7,140 nucleotides of DNA from UBA3478 sp036782715. GTDB lineage: Bacteria; Bacteroidota; Bacteroidia; Flavobacteriales; Flavobacteriaceae. The stretch is taken from NCBI GenBank assembly GCA_036782715.1, contig DAIPYN010000050.1, forward strand, positions 1 through 7,140, read 5' to 3'. Below, piece after piece: positions 1 through 6,131 of this stretch. A model generated the notes under the pieces. That model had not been told where the DNA came from, did no database searches, and saw nothing but the letters and a program-made list of their open reading frames with translations. Both the position numbers and the translations under genes were made by a program. Each line of letters opens with the position of its first letter. Positions within the stretch are counted from its first letter, which is position 1.

Positions 1-133
1 TAAAGATGAATTTTTCGCTGCGTGAATTCACATTATCTGCATACCATTCAGATAATCCTGAAGGAGTTGCTATATAATTAAATAATAAAGATGGTGAGGC
101 ATGAACCACAAACTCAATTTCAAACTTCGTCAT
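1..133 (-). CDS. START-like domain protein, N-terminal part (gene runs off the left edge)
   Basis: Reading the minus strand from an ATG at 133 gives 44 complete codons with no stop, starting MTKFEIEFVVHASP and continuing through YIATPSGLSEWYADNV. The pattern of an N-terminal beta strand, HASPxxLFNYI, then TPSGLSEWYADNV is what I recognise as the start of the small START-like/SRPBCC (AHSA1-like) proteins common in Bacteroidota. These have a helix-grip fold with a hydrophobic cavity, and most have no defined substrate. The rest of the gene, including most of the fold, is outside the window, so length and integrity cannot be judged. It is transcribed away from the tRNA gene across a 98-base gap. 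I see no clear TAnnTTTG element for it in that gap. The family assignment is from memory of homologous sequences; the reading frame is directly visible. Confidence 0.75.
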   Translation of the reverse strand, partial: MTKFEIEFVVHASPSLLFNYIATPSGLSEWYADNVNSRSEKFIF

Positions 134-177
134 GTTATCCTATTTAAAAGGCTATCGTGTCCAATTTAAATAAATTG

Positions 178-209
178 TTGAGATTAAAAAAAATAATAAA
201 CTATATTTG
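178..209 (+). promoter_or_regulatory. Promoter of the tRNA(CAU) gene, Bacteroidota type
   Basis: TATATTTG at 202-209 is an exact match to the Bacteroidota -10 consensus TAnnTTTG. A TTG at 178-180 lies 21 bases upstream, within the usual spacing of the -33 element for the primary sigma factor of this phylum. Transcription would begin a few bases after 209, leaving roughly a 20-base leader before the mature tRNA at 232. The surrounding A/T-rich stretch fits a strong stable-RNA promoter. Confidence 0.7.
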
Positions 210-231
210 CACCCTCTTAAAAACCACAATT

Positions 232-305
232 GGCGAGGTAGCTCAGGTGGTTAGAGCGCAGGATTCATAACCCTGAGGTCGGGGGTTCAATTCCCCCCCT
301 CGCTA
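232..305 (+). tRNA. tRNA with anticodon CAU (elongator tRNA-Met, or possibly tRNA-Ile2)
   Basis: A full cloverleaf can be folded by hand. The acceptor stem is 232-238 with 298-304, including a G-U first pair. U8 and A9 are 239-240. The D arm is 241-257 with stem GCTC/GAGC. The anticodon stem is 259-263 with 271-275, with an A-C mismatch next to the loop. The loop is 264-270 with anticodon CAT at 266-268. The variable region is 276-280, and the T arm is 281-297 with a five-pair G/C stem and TTCAATT loop. The discriminator is A305, and the 3' CCA is not encoded (CA follows). It is not the initiator tRNA: it lacks both the unpaired C1-A72 end and the three G-C pairs in the anticodon stem. Whether it reads AUG, or AUA after lysidine modification by TilS, cannot be settled by eye; elongator Met is the default. 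Confidence 0.95.
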
Positions 306-312
306 CAATCTC

Positions 313-349
313 AAAAACCGAATAGCTCAGTCAGCGATTCGGTTTTTTT
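313..349 (+). terminator. Rho-independent terminator of the tRNA gene
   Basis: An 11-base arm at 313-323 (AAAAACCGAAT) pairs perfectly with 337-347 (ATTCGGTTTTT). After one A/G mismatch the stem extends by two more pairs, 325-326 with 334-335, around a seven-base loop at 327-333. The descending arm ends in seven Ts (343-349). It begins eight bases after the tRNA discriminator base. The A-rich ascending arm means it could also act on the opposite strand. Confidence 0.85.
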
Positions 350-365
350 ATTCTCTAAGTAAATC

Positions 366-395
366 AAAAAAAAAAGCAGCCAAAAGGCTGCTTTT
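366..395 (-). terminator. Rho-independent terminator of the cold-shock gene
   Basis: On the minus strand, AGCAGCC (392-386) and GGCTGCT (381-375) form a seven-pair G/C-rich stem around a TTTT loop (385-382). It is followed by an unbroken run of ten Ts (375-366, the first of which is the last stem base). It lies about 24 bases past the stop codon of the cold-shock gene. It also insulates that gene from the converging tRNA transcript. Confidence 0.88.
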
Positions 396-418
396 GTTAA
401 CGCAATATATTGGTTGTA

Positions 419-610
419 TTAAATCAATTCAATATTGGCGGCTTGAGTACCTTTTTTTCCGGCCTCTTCTTCGAAAGAAACAGCGTCACCTTCGTTAATA
501 CGAAGTCCGCGTAAAGCAGTTACGTGAACAAACACGTCTTCTCCTGTTTCATCATTGGTAATAAAACCAAAACCTTTGGTTTCATTGAAAAATTTTACTG
601 TTCCAGTCAT
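419..610 (-). CDS. Cold-shock domain protein (CspA family)
   Basis: This 63-residue protein is a single cold-shock domain, a five-stranded OB-fold barrel that binds single-stranded RNA and DNA and melts RNA secondary structure in the cytoplasm. Both nucleic-acid-binding motifs are intact: RNP1 as KGFGFI at residues 12-17 and RNP2 as VFVHV at 26-30. The N-terminal MTGTVKFFNETKGFGFI is diagnostic of the family, and the length is normal for the Bacteroidota form. The start ATG at 610 has no Shine-Dalgarno sequence. It lies 78 bases downstream of purC on the same strand, with no clear terminator between them, so it may receive read-through as well as use its own promoter. A strong hairpin terminator follows it. 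Name-level assignment (cspA, cspC and so on) is not possible from one paralogue, and cold induction cannot be inferred from sequence. Confidence 0.95.
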   Translation of the reverse strand: MTGTVKFFNETKGFGFITNDETGEDVFVHVTALRGLRINEGDAVSFEEEAGKKGTQAANIELI

Positions 611-629
611 AATAAATTTAATTCTGCTG

Positions 630-637
630 CAAAGGAA
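630..637 (-). promoter_or_regulatory. Possible -10 element of the cold-shock gene
   Basis: Minus-strand TTCCTTTG (637-630) matches TAnnTTTG at all specified positions except the second, and is followed by GCAGC as often seen near Bacteroidota start sites. It would give a short leader of about 15-18 bases before the ATG at 610. The nearest upstream TTG (654-652) is only 14 bases away, shorter than expected, so the call is weak. Confidence 0.3.
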
Positions 638-688
638 CGCTATTTACCTGACAATAAATGATTTTTGACCAATTATCTCTAAAAAACT

Positions 689-1642
689 TTATAAATTTTT
701 TAAATAGGCGTTTACGTTATTTTCAATACGCTCTTGTAAATCCTCGGTATCCGCTTTGATAAATTTTTCAGCAGTGATTGCTTCGTACAACTCAATATAA
801 CGCTCAGCTACTCCTTCAATATACTCATCACTCATAGGTGGTAGCGCTTGTCCCTCAAGTCCTTGAAAATTGTTCTCAATCAACCAACGTCGAACAAATT
901 CCTTTGACAGTTGCTTTTGCGGTGACCCATTTCTTTGAAGCTCCTCATAGGTATCTGCATAAAAGTATCTAGATGAATCAGGAGTATGTACCTCATCTAT
1001 TAAGACGATCTCTCCTTCATCGGTTTTTCCAAATTCGTACTTTGTATCTACTAAGAGGAGTCCTCTCTCCTTTGCAATACGAGTGCCTTCTTCAAATAAA
1101 GTACGGGTATATTTTTCAAGTACTAAATAGTCAGCTTCACTCACAATTCCTTTTGATAAAATCTCCTCTCGTGAGATATCTTCATCGTGATCTCCTTGTT
1201 CCGCTTTTGTCGCAGGAGTAATTATAGGTTCTGGAAAAGCATCATTTTCTTTTAGACCTTCGGGTAAGGCTACTCCACATAGCGTACGCTTGCCTTTGGC
1301 ATATTCACGTGCAGAATGACCGGCTAGATACCCACGAATGACCATTTCTACTTTAAAGGGTTCACAAGCCTTTCCAATAGCAACATTAGGATCGGGAGTA
1401 GCAAGTAACCAATTCGGAACCTTAGAAGAAGTGTCCTGGAGCATACGTGTTGCAATCTGATTCAAAATTTGTCCCTTAAAAGGAATTCCTTTGGGCATTA
1501 CAACGTCAAAAGCAGAAAGCCTATCGGTGGCAACCATCACTAACAATCCGTTATCTAGAGTATACACCTCCCTTACTTTTCCTCGGTAAACCGACTTTTG
1601 ACCTTTAAAATTAAAGTCGGTATGCATCAATGTGTTCGTCAT
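689..1642 (-). CDS. purC: Phosphoribosylaminoimidazole-succinocarboxamide (SAICAR) synthase
   Basis: This cytoplasmic enzyme of de novo purine synthesis joins CAIR and L-aspartate using ATP to give SAICAR (EC 6.3.2.6). Family landmarks in the 317 residues are GKVREVY at 21-27 (the N-terminal nucleotide-binding sheet), ATDRLSAFD at 38-46, the VIRGYLAGHS segment at 101-110, the SAICAR synthetase signature LLLVDTKYEFG at 195-205, and IDEVHTPDSSRY at 215-226. The protein is longer than the roughly 240-residue enterobacterial form. It resembles the longer fungal/Bacteroidota type (about 300 residues), which carries insertions and a C-terminal helical extension. The ATG at 1642 lies one base after the phoH stop codon, so the gene is almost certainly co-transcribed with phoH, probably with translational coupling. 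A second in-frame ATG at residue 6 is an alternative start. No key motif is missing. No other pur gene is in view, so the pathway genes must be scattered. Confidence 0.97.
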   Translation of the reverse strand: MTNTLMHTDFNFKGQKSVYRGKVREVYTLDNGLLVMVATDRLSAFDVVMPKGIPFKGQILNQIATRMLQDTSSKVPNWLLATPDPNVAIGKACEPFKVEMVIRGYLAGHSAREYAKGKRTLCGVALPEGLKENDAFPEPIITPATKAEQGDHDEDISREEILSKGIVSEADYLVLEKYTRTLFEEGTRIAKERGLLLVDTKYEFGKTDEGEIVLIDEVHTPDSSRYFYADTYEELQRNGSPQKQLSKEFVRRWLIENNFQGLEGQALPPMSDEYIEGVAERYIELYEAITAEKFIKADTEDLQERIENNVNAYLKNL

Positions 1643-1643
1643 C

Positions 1644-2606
1644 TTAATTCTGATGTTCTATGTTTTTATAGGCATCTATAACCTTCTTAACTAAGCGGTG
1701 GCGAATTACGTCTTTATCATCTAAATAAACAATCCCAATTCCCTCGACTTTATTCAAAACAAGGAGCGCCTCTTTTAATCCAGATATTACTCTTCTTGGT
1801 AAATCAATTTGTCCAGGGTCCCCTGTGAGAAGAAACTTGGCATTCTTTCCCATTCGGGTAAGGAACATTTTCATTTGGGCATGGGTCGTATTCTGAGCCT
1901 CGTCAAGAATGACAAAGGCACCGTCGAGGGTTCTTCCACGCATGAATGCCATAGGAGCAATTTGAATCACACCAGTCTCTAGATAATTCTCTAATTTCTC
2001 GGGAGGAATCATATCTCGCAGTGCATCATACAAAGGTTGCATATACGGATCAAGTTTTTCTTTCAAATCCCCGGGTAAAAACCCCAAACTTTCTCCTGCT
2101 TCAACGGCAGGTCTAGTTAAAATGATTCTACGCACTTGCTTTTCCTTAAGTGCCTTAACGGCAAGCGCAACCCCCGTATAGGTCTTGCCTGTCCCCGCAG
2201 GACCAATAGCAAATACCATATCATTTTGTTGAACCGCCTCAACCAATCTTCTTTGATTTAGAGTTTGAGCTTTTATCTTTCGACCATTAACTCCGTGAAC
2301 AAGGGTAGCATCTGATGATTCTGGTATATCTTTGAGTGCAGTCACTTCAGAATCGTCTGAAGTAAGAATACGCTCGAGACTATTTTCATCTAGTCGGTTG
2401 TAGCGTGCAAAATGAGAGGTTAGCAAATCAAAACGCTTTTCGAATTCATCTAATACAGCTTCGTCACCGAAGGCCTTAACCTTGTTCCCACGGGCAACTA
2501 TCTTCAGTTTTGGAAAATAATTCTTGAGAGAGGTTATCGTCTCATTATTCATCCCAAAGAAGTCTTGGGCACTGATATCTGTAAGTTCAATGATGAGTTC
2601 GTTCAA
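1644..2606 (-). CDS. phoH: PhoH-like ATPase, probable TTG start
   Basis: This is a 320-residue cytoplasmic P-loop ATPase of the PhoH family, related to superfamily 1 helicases and linked in other bacteria to RNA metabolism and ribosome maturation (often together with YbeY). An N-terminal region (about 1-110) resembles an RNA-binding KH-like domain: residues 26-60 include LKNYFPKLKIVARGNKVKAF. It is followed by the ATPase core: Walker A GPAGTGKT at 135-142, RPAVEAGESLGFLPGD at 165-180, Walker B VILDEAQN at 232-239 and TGDPGQIDLP at 261-270. The C-terminal RHRLVKKVI (302-310) is also typical. Length is normal for the family. The start chosen is TTG at 2606. It gives the expected family N terminus (NELIIELTDI), there is an in-frame TGA four codons upstream with no ATG between, and the first internal ATG is residue 19. 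It is first in the phoH-purC unit and divergent from the SAM-hydrolase gene. No ybeY homologue is in the window. Confidence 0.95.
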   Translation of the reverse strand: MNELIIELTDISAQDFFGMNNETITSLKNYFPKLKIVARGNKVKAFGDEAVLDEFEKRFDLLTSHFARYNRLDENSLERILTSDDSEVTALKDIPESSDATLVHGVNGRKIKAQTLNQRRLVEAVQQNDMVFAIGPAGTGKTYTGVALAVKALKEKQVRRIILTRPAVEAGESLGFLPGDLKEKLDPYMQPLYDALRDMIPPEKLENYLETGVIQIAPMAFMRGRTLDGAFVILDEAQNTTHAQMKMFLTRMGKNAKFLLTGDPGQIDLPRRVISGLKEALLVLNKVEGIGIVYLDDKDVIRHRLVKKVIDAYKNIEHQN

Positions 2607-2634
2607 AATATCTTTTCACTAATTTTACCTCAAA

Positions 2635-2642
2635 CAAACTTA
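2635..2642 (-). promoter_or_regulatory. Probable -10 element of the phoH-purC unit
   Basis: Minus-strand TAAGTTTG (2642-2635) is an exact match to TAnnTTTG, placed 29 bases before the phoH start codon and in the short divergent gap. No TTG lies at the usual distance upstream on the minus strand, so only the -10 half is supported. It would give a leader of roughly 25 bases. Confidence 0.5.
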
Positions 2643-2685
2643 GCCAAAATACCTACAGAGGAATCTATAATTCTATTAACAATTC

Positions 2686-3528
2686 ATGGCAGTAATCACC
2701 TTGACCACCGATTTTGGTCTAAAAGATCACTTTATAGCTCAAGTAAAAGGAAGGATACTGACCTTAAACGCTTCGACAAGTATTGTTGATATCTCACATG
2801 AAATCAGTCCTTTTAATTTGAAAGAGGCTGCCTATGTAGTGAGAAACGCATACTCAGAATTTCCAGATAAGAGCATACATATCATCGGGTTAAACAGCTC
2901 GATCACCCCTGGTGGGCGTCATGTTATTGTAAAAGCCAAAAATCACTTTTTCATAGCTGCAGATAACGGTATTATCCCTGCTATCGTCGGTTTGTCTAAT
3001 ATTGAGGAAGTAATCGAAATTACAGCATACACCGATTTTTCAGATTTTGTAGAATTAGAGACCTTTAGTAAAGTGGCCACCCACCTACTAAAAGGCGGGT
3101 CATTGGCACTACTCGGGAAAACGGTGGAAGACTTATACAATTACCCCGAGCAATACGGAATCCTTAGCGAGGATGCTAGTCAAATCTTTGGTGAAGTAAT
3201 CTATATTGATCGATTCGGAAATCTGGTAACGAATATCCGTAAGGTAGATGTTGAGGCGAGAAGATCAGGACGAAAAATACAAATTCATCTTAGAAACCAT
3301 CAAATTGAGCACATCTACGAAAACCTCAATGATTTCTCCACAAGAGTAATCAAAGACGAATCGGCTAATAGGGCTGCATTAGGTAAAAAAATTGCTCATT
3401 ACAACACTGCTGGCCACCTACAGATTAGTATTTATAAAGGTGTACCCGGGCTGTCTGGGTCTGCCGAAACACTTTTAGGAATGCAAATAGGTTCAAGTGT
3501 TAACCTATTGTTTATAAGTGAAACTTAA
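2686..3528 (+). CDS. SAM-hydroxide adenosyltransferase (SAM hydrolase) family protein, divergent active site
   Basis: This 280-residue protein belongs to the family formerly called DUF62. Characterised members use an activated water or hydroxide to split S-adenosylmethionine into adenosine and methionine; relatives (fluorinase, chlorinase) use halide. The N-terminal domain shows LTTDFGLKDHF at 5-15 and DISHEI at 35-40. The C-terminal domain shows the family hallmark IDRFGNLVTNI at 174-184 and the barrel segment GHLQISIY at 243-250. There is no signal peptide, so it is cytoplasmic. The odd part is the catalytic loop: where most members have VDPGVGTxxR, this protein has LNSSITPGGR (69-78), so asparagine 70 stands where the catalytic aspartate is expected. 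His133 (ATHL) is retained, but the preceding HGRDxFAP segment is also altered. Activity is therefore uncertain. The gene is divergent from phoH and 39 bases upstream of dnaN, with no terminator between. The ATG gives a normal family N terminus. Confidence 0.88.
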   Translation: MAVITLTTDFGLKDHFIAQVKGRILTLNASTSIVDISHEISPFNLKEAAYVVRNAYSEFPDKSIHIIGLNSSITPGGRHVIVKAKNHFFIAADNGIIPAIVGLSNIEEVIEITAYTDFSDFVELETFSKVATHLLKGGSLALLGKTVEDLYNYPEQYGILSEDASQIFGEVIYIDRFGNLVTNIRKVDVEARRSGRKIQIHLRNHQIEHIYENLNDFSTRVIKDESANRAALGKKIAHYNTAGHLQISIYKGVPGLSGSAETLLGMQIGSSVNLLFISET

Positions 3529-3533
3529 ATCAG

Positions 3534-3563
3534 TCGGCAAAACCTAGTTTTCAAATATATTTG
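3534..3563 (+). promoter_or_regulatory. Probable promoter of dnaN-mnmE giving a near-leaderless mRNA
   Basis: TATATTTG at 3556-3563 is an exact match to TAnnTTTG. TCG at 3534-3536, one mismatch from the -33 TTG, lies 19 bases upstream of it. Only four bases separate the -10 element from the dnaN ATG at 3568, so transcription would begin at or within a base or two of the start codon. The promoter is squeezed into the 39-base gap after the SAM-hydrolase gene. Confidence 0.55.
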
Positions 3564-3567
3564 TGTT

Positions 3568-4686
3568 ATGAAATTTATAGTCTCAAGTTCTTATTTAAAG
3601 GACCACTTGCAAATATTAGGAGGAGTTATTGCAACAAATAACACCCTCCCTATTTTAGATCATATTCTATTCGATTTAAAAGAATCAAGTTTAAAGCTGA
3701 TCGCCTCAGATTTAGAAACAACCATTAGTGCAGAATTAGAGGTTGATTCTAGTGACTCAGGCGTAATTGCATTACCAGCAAAACTTCTTTTAGACACTCT
3801 AAAGACCTTTGCTGAACAGCCGCTCACCTTTATCGTTTCAGACAATGGTACGGTAGAAATCAGTGCTGCAAATGGTAAGTACGCCTTGGCTTCTGCAGAT
3901 GGTAATGATTTCCCAAAACCGGTAAGTCTTAACGAAGCCGAAGGTTTTGAGATTCAAGGAGATATTTTAGCTACGGCTATTTCAAAAACTTTATTCGCTG
4001 CTGGCAACGATGATCTGAGACCTGTGATGAGTGGTGTGTTGTTCCAGTGTGACCTTTCTAACATCACTTTTGTTGCCACAGACGCACACAAGCTAGTGAA
4101 ATATCGAAGAGACGATTGTCGCGCCAACTCGGCTACCGAATTTATTATGCCTAAGAAGCCATTGAATGTGCTGAAAAGTATACTGATTGGTCATGATCAA
4201 AACGTTTCGGTTACCTATACAGACGTTAATGCTAAGTTCAGTTTCGACAATATCGAAATTGTCAGTCGCTTGATCGATGGCAAGTATCCTAATTACGAAG
4301 CAGTAATACCTAAAGAAAACCCGAACCTTTTAACGGTTTCGAGAGCACAATTTTTAGCTTCAGTTAGAAGAGTTTCGATTTTCTCCAATAAGACCACACA
4401 CCAAATTCGTCTTAAAATGGCAGGTGCAGAAATCAACATTTCTGCAGAAGATGTTGATTATAGCAATAAGGCTGACGAGCGTTTGAGTTGTTCTTATCAA
4501 GGTGATGATCTTCAAATCGGATTTAATTCTCGCTTCTTAACAGAAATGCTTAACGCCCTTGATTGTGAGGATGTTCAATTAGCAATGAGCCTACCCAATA
4601 GAGCAGGATTACTGACACCAGTTGATGGTCTTGATGCCGGAGAAAGTATTACCATGCTTGTTATGCCGGTGATGCTAAACAGTTAA
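3568..4686 (+). CDS. dnaN: DNA polymerase III beta subunit (sliding clamp)
   Basis: This 372-residue protein forms the ring-shaped homodimer that encircles DNA, tethers the replicative polymerase, and is the docking platform for repair and mismatch-correction proteins. The length fits three tandem clamp folds of roughly 120 residues each. Recognisable family landmarks are the N-terminal MKFIVSSSYLKDHL, ATDAHKL at 170-176, the SRLIDGKYPNYEAVIP segment at 233-248, GFNSRFLTEML at 318-328 and the C-terminal MLVMPVML at 363-370, which sits by the hydrophobic pocket that binds clamp-binding motifs. The gene is intact. It is not accompanied by dnaA or recF, unlike the classical dnaA-dnaN-recF arrangement. 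Instead it is followed one base after its stop codon by mnmE, and the two are almost certainly co-transcribed. There is no Shine-Dalgarno sequence; a consensus -10 element ends four bases before the ATG. Confidence 0.97.
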   Translation: MKFIVSSSYLKDHLQILGGVIATNNTLPILDHILFDLKESSLKLIASDLETTISAELEVDSSDSGVIALPAKLLLDTLKTFAEQPLTFIVSDNGTVEISAANGKYALASADGNDFPKPVSLNEAEGFEIQGDILATAISKTLFAAGNDDLRPVMSGVLFQCDLSNITFVATDAHKLVKYRRDDCRANSATEFIMPKKPLNVLKSILIGHDQNVSVTYTDVNAKFSFDNIEIVSRLIDGKYPNYEAVIPKENPNLLTVSRAQFLASVRRVSIFSNKTTHQIRLKMAGAEINISAEDVDYSNKADERLSCSYQGDDLQIGFNSRFLTEMLNALDCEDVQLAMSLPNRAGLLTPVDGLDAGESITMLVMPVMLNS

Positions 4687-4687
4687 T

Positions 4688-6070
4688 ATGCTTTTCAACG
4701 ATACCATTGCGGCAATAGCCACTGCGCCAGGTGCAGGAGCTATTGCCGTAATTCGTTTATCAGGGCCCGATGCAATCGATCTCATAAGCGAACATTTTAA
4801 GCCGGTAGGAAACAAAGAATTTAGTAACCAAGATTCTCATACCATACATCTAGGAGATATTGTTTTCAATAATCAAATTATTGACCAAGCTTTAGTAAGC
4901 CTATTTAAAGCACCAAAATCTTATACTGGTGAAAACGTAGTTGAAATCTCATGTCATGGAAGCACCTATATTCAGCAAACACTTTTAAATCAGCTCGTTG
5001 CGACCAAACGTTGTAGAATCGCAGAACCTGGAGAATTTACTAAGCGTGCTTTTCTGAATGGAAAAATGTCACTGACCACTGCTGAGGCGGTAGCAGATCT
5101 CATTTCCTCAGAAAGTGAAGCTGCACATAGGTTGGCCATCAACCAAATGAGAGGCGGATTTACAGAAGCACTTAAGGATCTTCGGGGTCAACTCATCCAC
5201 ATGGCTTCTATGATTGAACTCGAACTAGATTTTTCTGGTGAGGATGTGACCTTTGCTAGTAGAGATGAATTGAAAAGTTTATTAGAAAAACTCAAACAGT
5301 CAATCAAGGACCTTCTAGATTCGTTTGCTTATGGCAACGCAATCAAACAAGGTGTTTCGGTAGCCTTATTAGGCGCACCCAATGCAGGTAAATCTACCTT
5401 ATTAAACGCACTTTTAAATGAGGAGCGAGCGATTGTCAGTGATATTGCAGGTACTACAAGGGACACCATTGAGGATCGCTTAATTATCGACGGTATACTG
5501 TTTCGATTTATTGATACCGCTGGCATTAGAGAAACTAGTGACCAAATTGAAAAGTTGGGAATTGTTCGATCGATTGAAAGTGCTCAAAAGGCAGATATCG
5601 TAATCCTACTCATAGACGCTGTATCTACAGCACAGAGTGACCTTAACACAACCATCACCCTACTTGACGATCATAACATTGATCGTTCAAGAACGTTGAT
5701 ACTATTTAACAAGATCGACCTAAATCAAGATTTAAATATTGAGGTTCCTAAAAATATTGAGTACTTGTCTCTATCGGCTAAAAATAAAATTGCCATTGAT
5801 GACTTAAAGTGCCAACTCGTGCAACGAGTATTACAAGGGAAAAATGGGGCAAACGAAACGGTCGTGAGCAATACCAGACACTACGGAGCTTTGCACAATG
5901 CACTGCAAGAAATCTTTGAGTTAGAATCAGGCATCGCCCAAAATATCCCCAGTGATCTTTTTGCCATTTCACTTCGTAAAGTGATTCACCATTTAGGAGA
6001 GATTACGGGTGAGGTTAGCACCGATGATCTATTAGGATCTATTTTCTCTAATTTCTGTATCGGAAAATAA
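4688..6070 (+). CDS. mnmE: tRNA uridine-5-carboxymethylaminomethyl(34) synthesis GTPase MnmE
   Basis: MnmE is a dimeric GTPase that works with MnmG to install the (carboxymethyl)aminomethyl group at C5 of the wobble uridine U34 in a subset of tRNAs, using methylene-tetrahydrofolate. The 460 residues show all three parts. The N-terminal folate-binding domain (about 1-120) includes GAGAIAVIRLSG (15-26). A helical domain carries an inserted G domain (about 220-380) with G1 GAPNAGKST at 229-237, the K-loop/G2 region GTTRD at 255-259, G3 DTAG at 276-279, G4 NKID at 341-344 and G5 SAK at 363-365. The helical C terminus ends in the family's invariant CIGK (457-460), whose cysteine lies near the modification site. 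N232 is the conserved potassium-coordinating asparagine of this G domain. Length is normal and nothing essential is missing. It starts one base after dnaN, without a Shine-Dalgarno sequence, implying coupled translation. mnmG is not in the window. Confidence 0.97.
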   Translation: MLFNDTIAAIATAPGAGAIAVIRLSGPDAIDLISEHFKPVGNKEFSNQDSHTIHLGDIVFNNQIIDQALVSLFKAPKSYTGENVVEISCHGSTYIQQTLLNQLVATKRCRIAEPGEFTKRAFLNGKMSLTTAEAVADLISSESEAAHRLAINQMRGGFTEALKDLRGQLIHMASMIELELDFSGEDVTFASRDELKSLLEKLKQSIKDLLDSFAYGNAIKQGVSVALLGAPNAGKSTLLNALLNEERAIVSDIAGTTRDTIEDRLIIDGILFRFIDTAGIRETSDQIEKLGIVRSIESAQKADIVILLIDAVSTAQSDLNTTITLLDDHNIDRSRTLILFNKIDLNQDLNIEVPKNIEYLSLSAKNKIAIDDLKCQLVQRVLQGKNGANETVVSNTRHYGALHNALQEIFELESGIAQNIPSDLFAISLRKVIHHLGEITGEVSTDDLLGSIFSNFCIGK

Positions 6071-6079
6071 TTGGTGTTT

Positions 6080-6094
6080 GGTTACCCTGTAACC
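6080..6094. repeat. Perfect 6-bp inverted repeat GGTTAC-CCT-GTAACC
   Basis: GGTTAC (6080-6085) and GTAACC (6089-6094) are exact reverse complements around CCT, ten bases after the mnmE stop codon. It could be a small mRNA hairpin protecting or ending the dnaN-mnmE transcript, but no T run follows it, so it is not a standard terminator. It could equally be an operator for the downstream sugar-nucleotide gene, whose -10 element starts about 30 bases further on. Function is unknown. Confidence 0.45.
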
Positions 6095-6123
6095 TAAGTA
6101 CCCTATGAATCTTAAGTATTAAC

Positions 6124-6131
6124 TACCTTTG
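6124..6131 (+). promoter_or_regulatory. Probable -10 element of the UDP-glucose dehydrogenase gene
   Basis: TACCTTTG at 6124-6131 is an exact match to TAnnTTTG, 20 bases before the ATG at 6152. No TTG lies at the normal -33 distance (the bases there are in ACCCTAT), so recognition may depend on an activator or another sigma factor, or the match may be chance. Confidence 0.5.

Noticed and set aside
134..142. TTATCCTAT as a possible DnaA box near an origin
   Set aside because: Only six of nine positions match TTATCCACA, it is single, and no unwinding region or dnaA gene is near it. Presence of dnaN alone does not mark oriC.
611..688. A terminator between purC and the cold-shock gene
   Set aside because: The stretch is A/T-rich, but I found no G/C-bearing hairpin followed by a T run on the minus strand, so purC read-through into the cold-shock gene cannot be excluded.
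973..1221. Open frame on the plus strand inside purC
   Set aside because: It lies antisense within the strongly conserved purC, its translation looks like no known protein, and it has no promoter or start context of its own.
2609..2616. TATCTTTT (2609-2616) and TATAAT (2666-2671) as promoters of the SAM-hydrolase gene
   Set aside because: The first misses the final G of TAnnTTTG and has no TTG upstream; the second is a proteobacterial-type hexamer not expected to serve the Bacteroidota primary sigma factor. Neither is strong enough to annotate.
2565..2789. Plus-strand frame spanning the phoH start and the start of the SAM-hydrolase gene
   Set aside because: It overlaps both real genes out of frame and its translation has no recognisable family; chance frame.
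2943..3140. Minus-strand frame inside the SAM-hydrolase gene, and similar ones at 3660-3845, 5329-5526 and 5778-5972
   Set aside because: All are antisense to well-conserved coding sequence and show no family resemblance.
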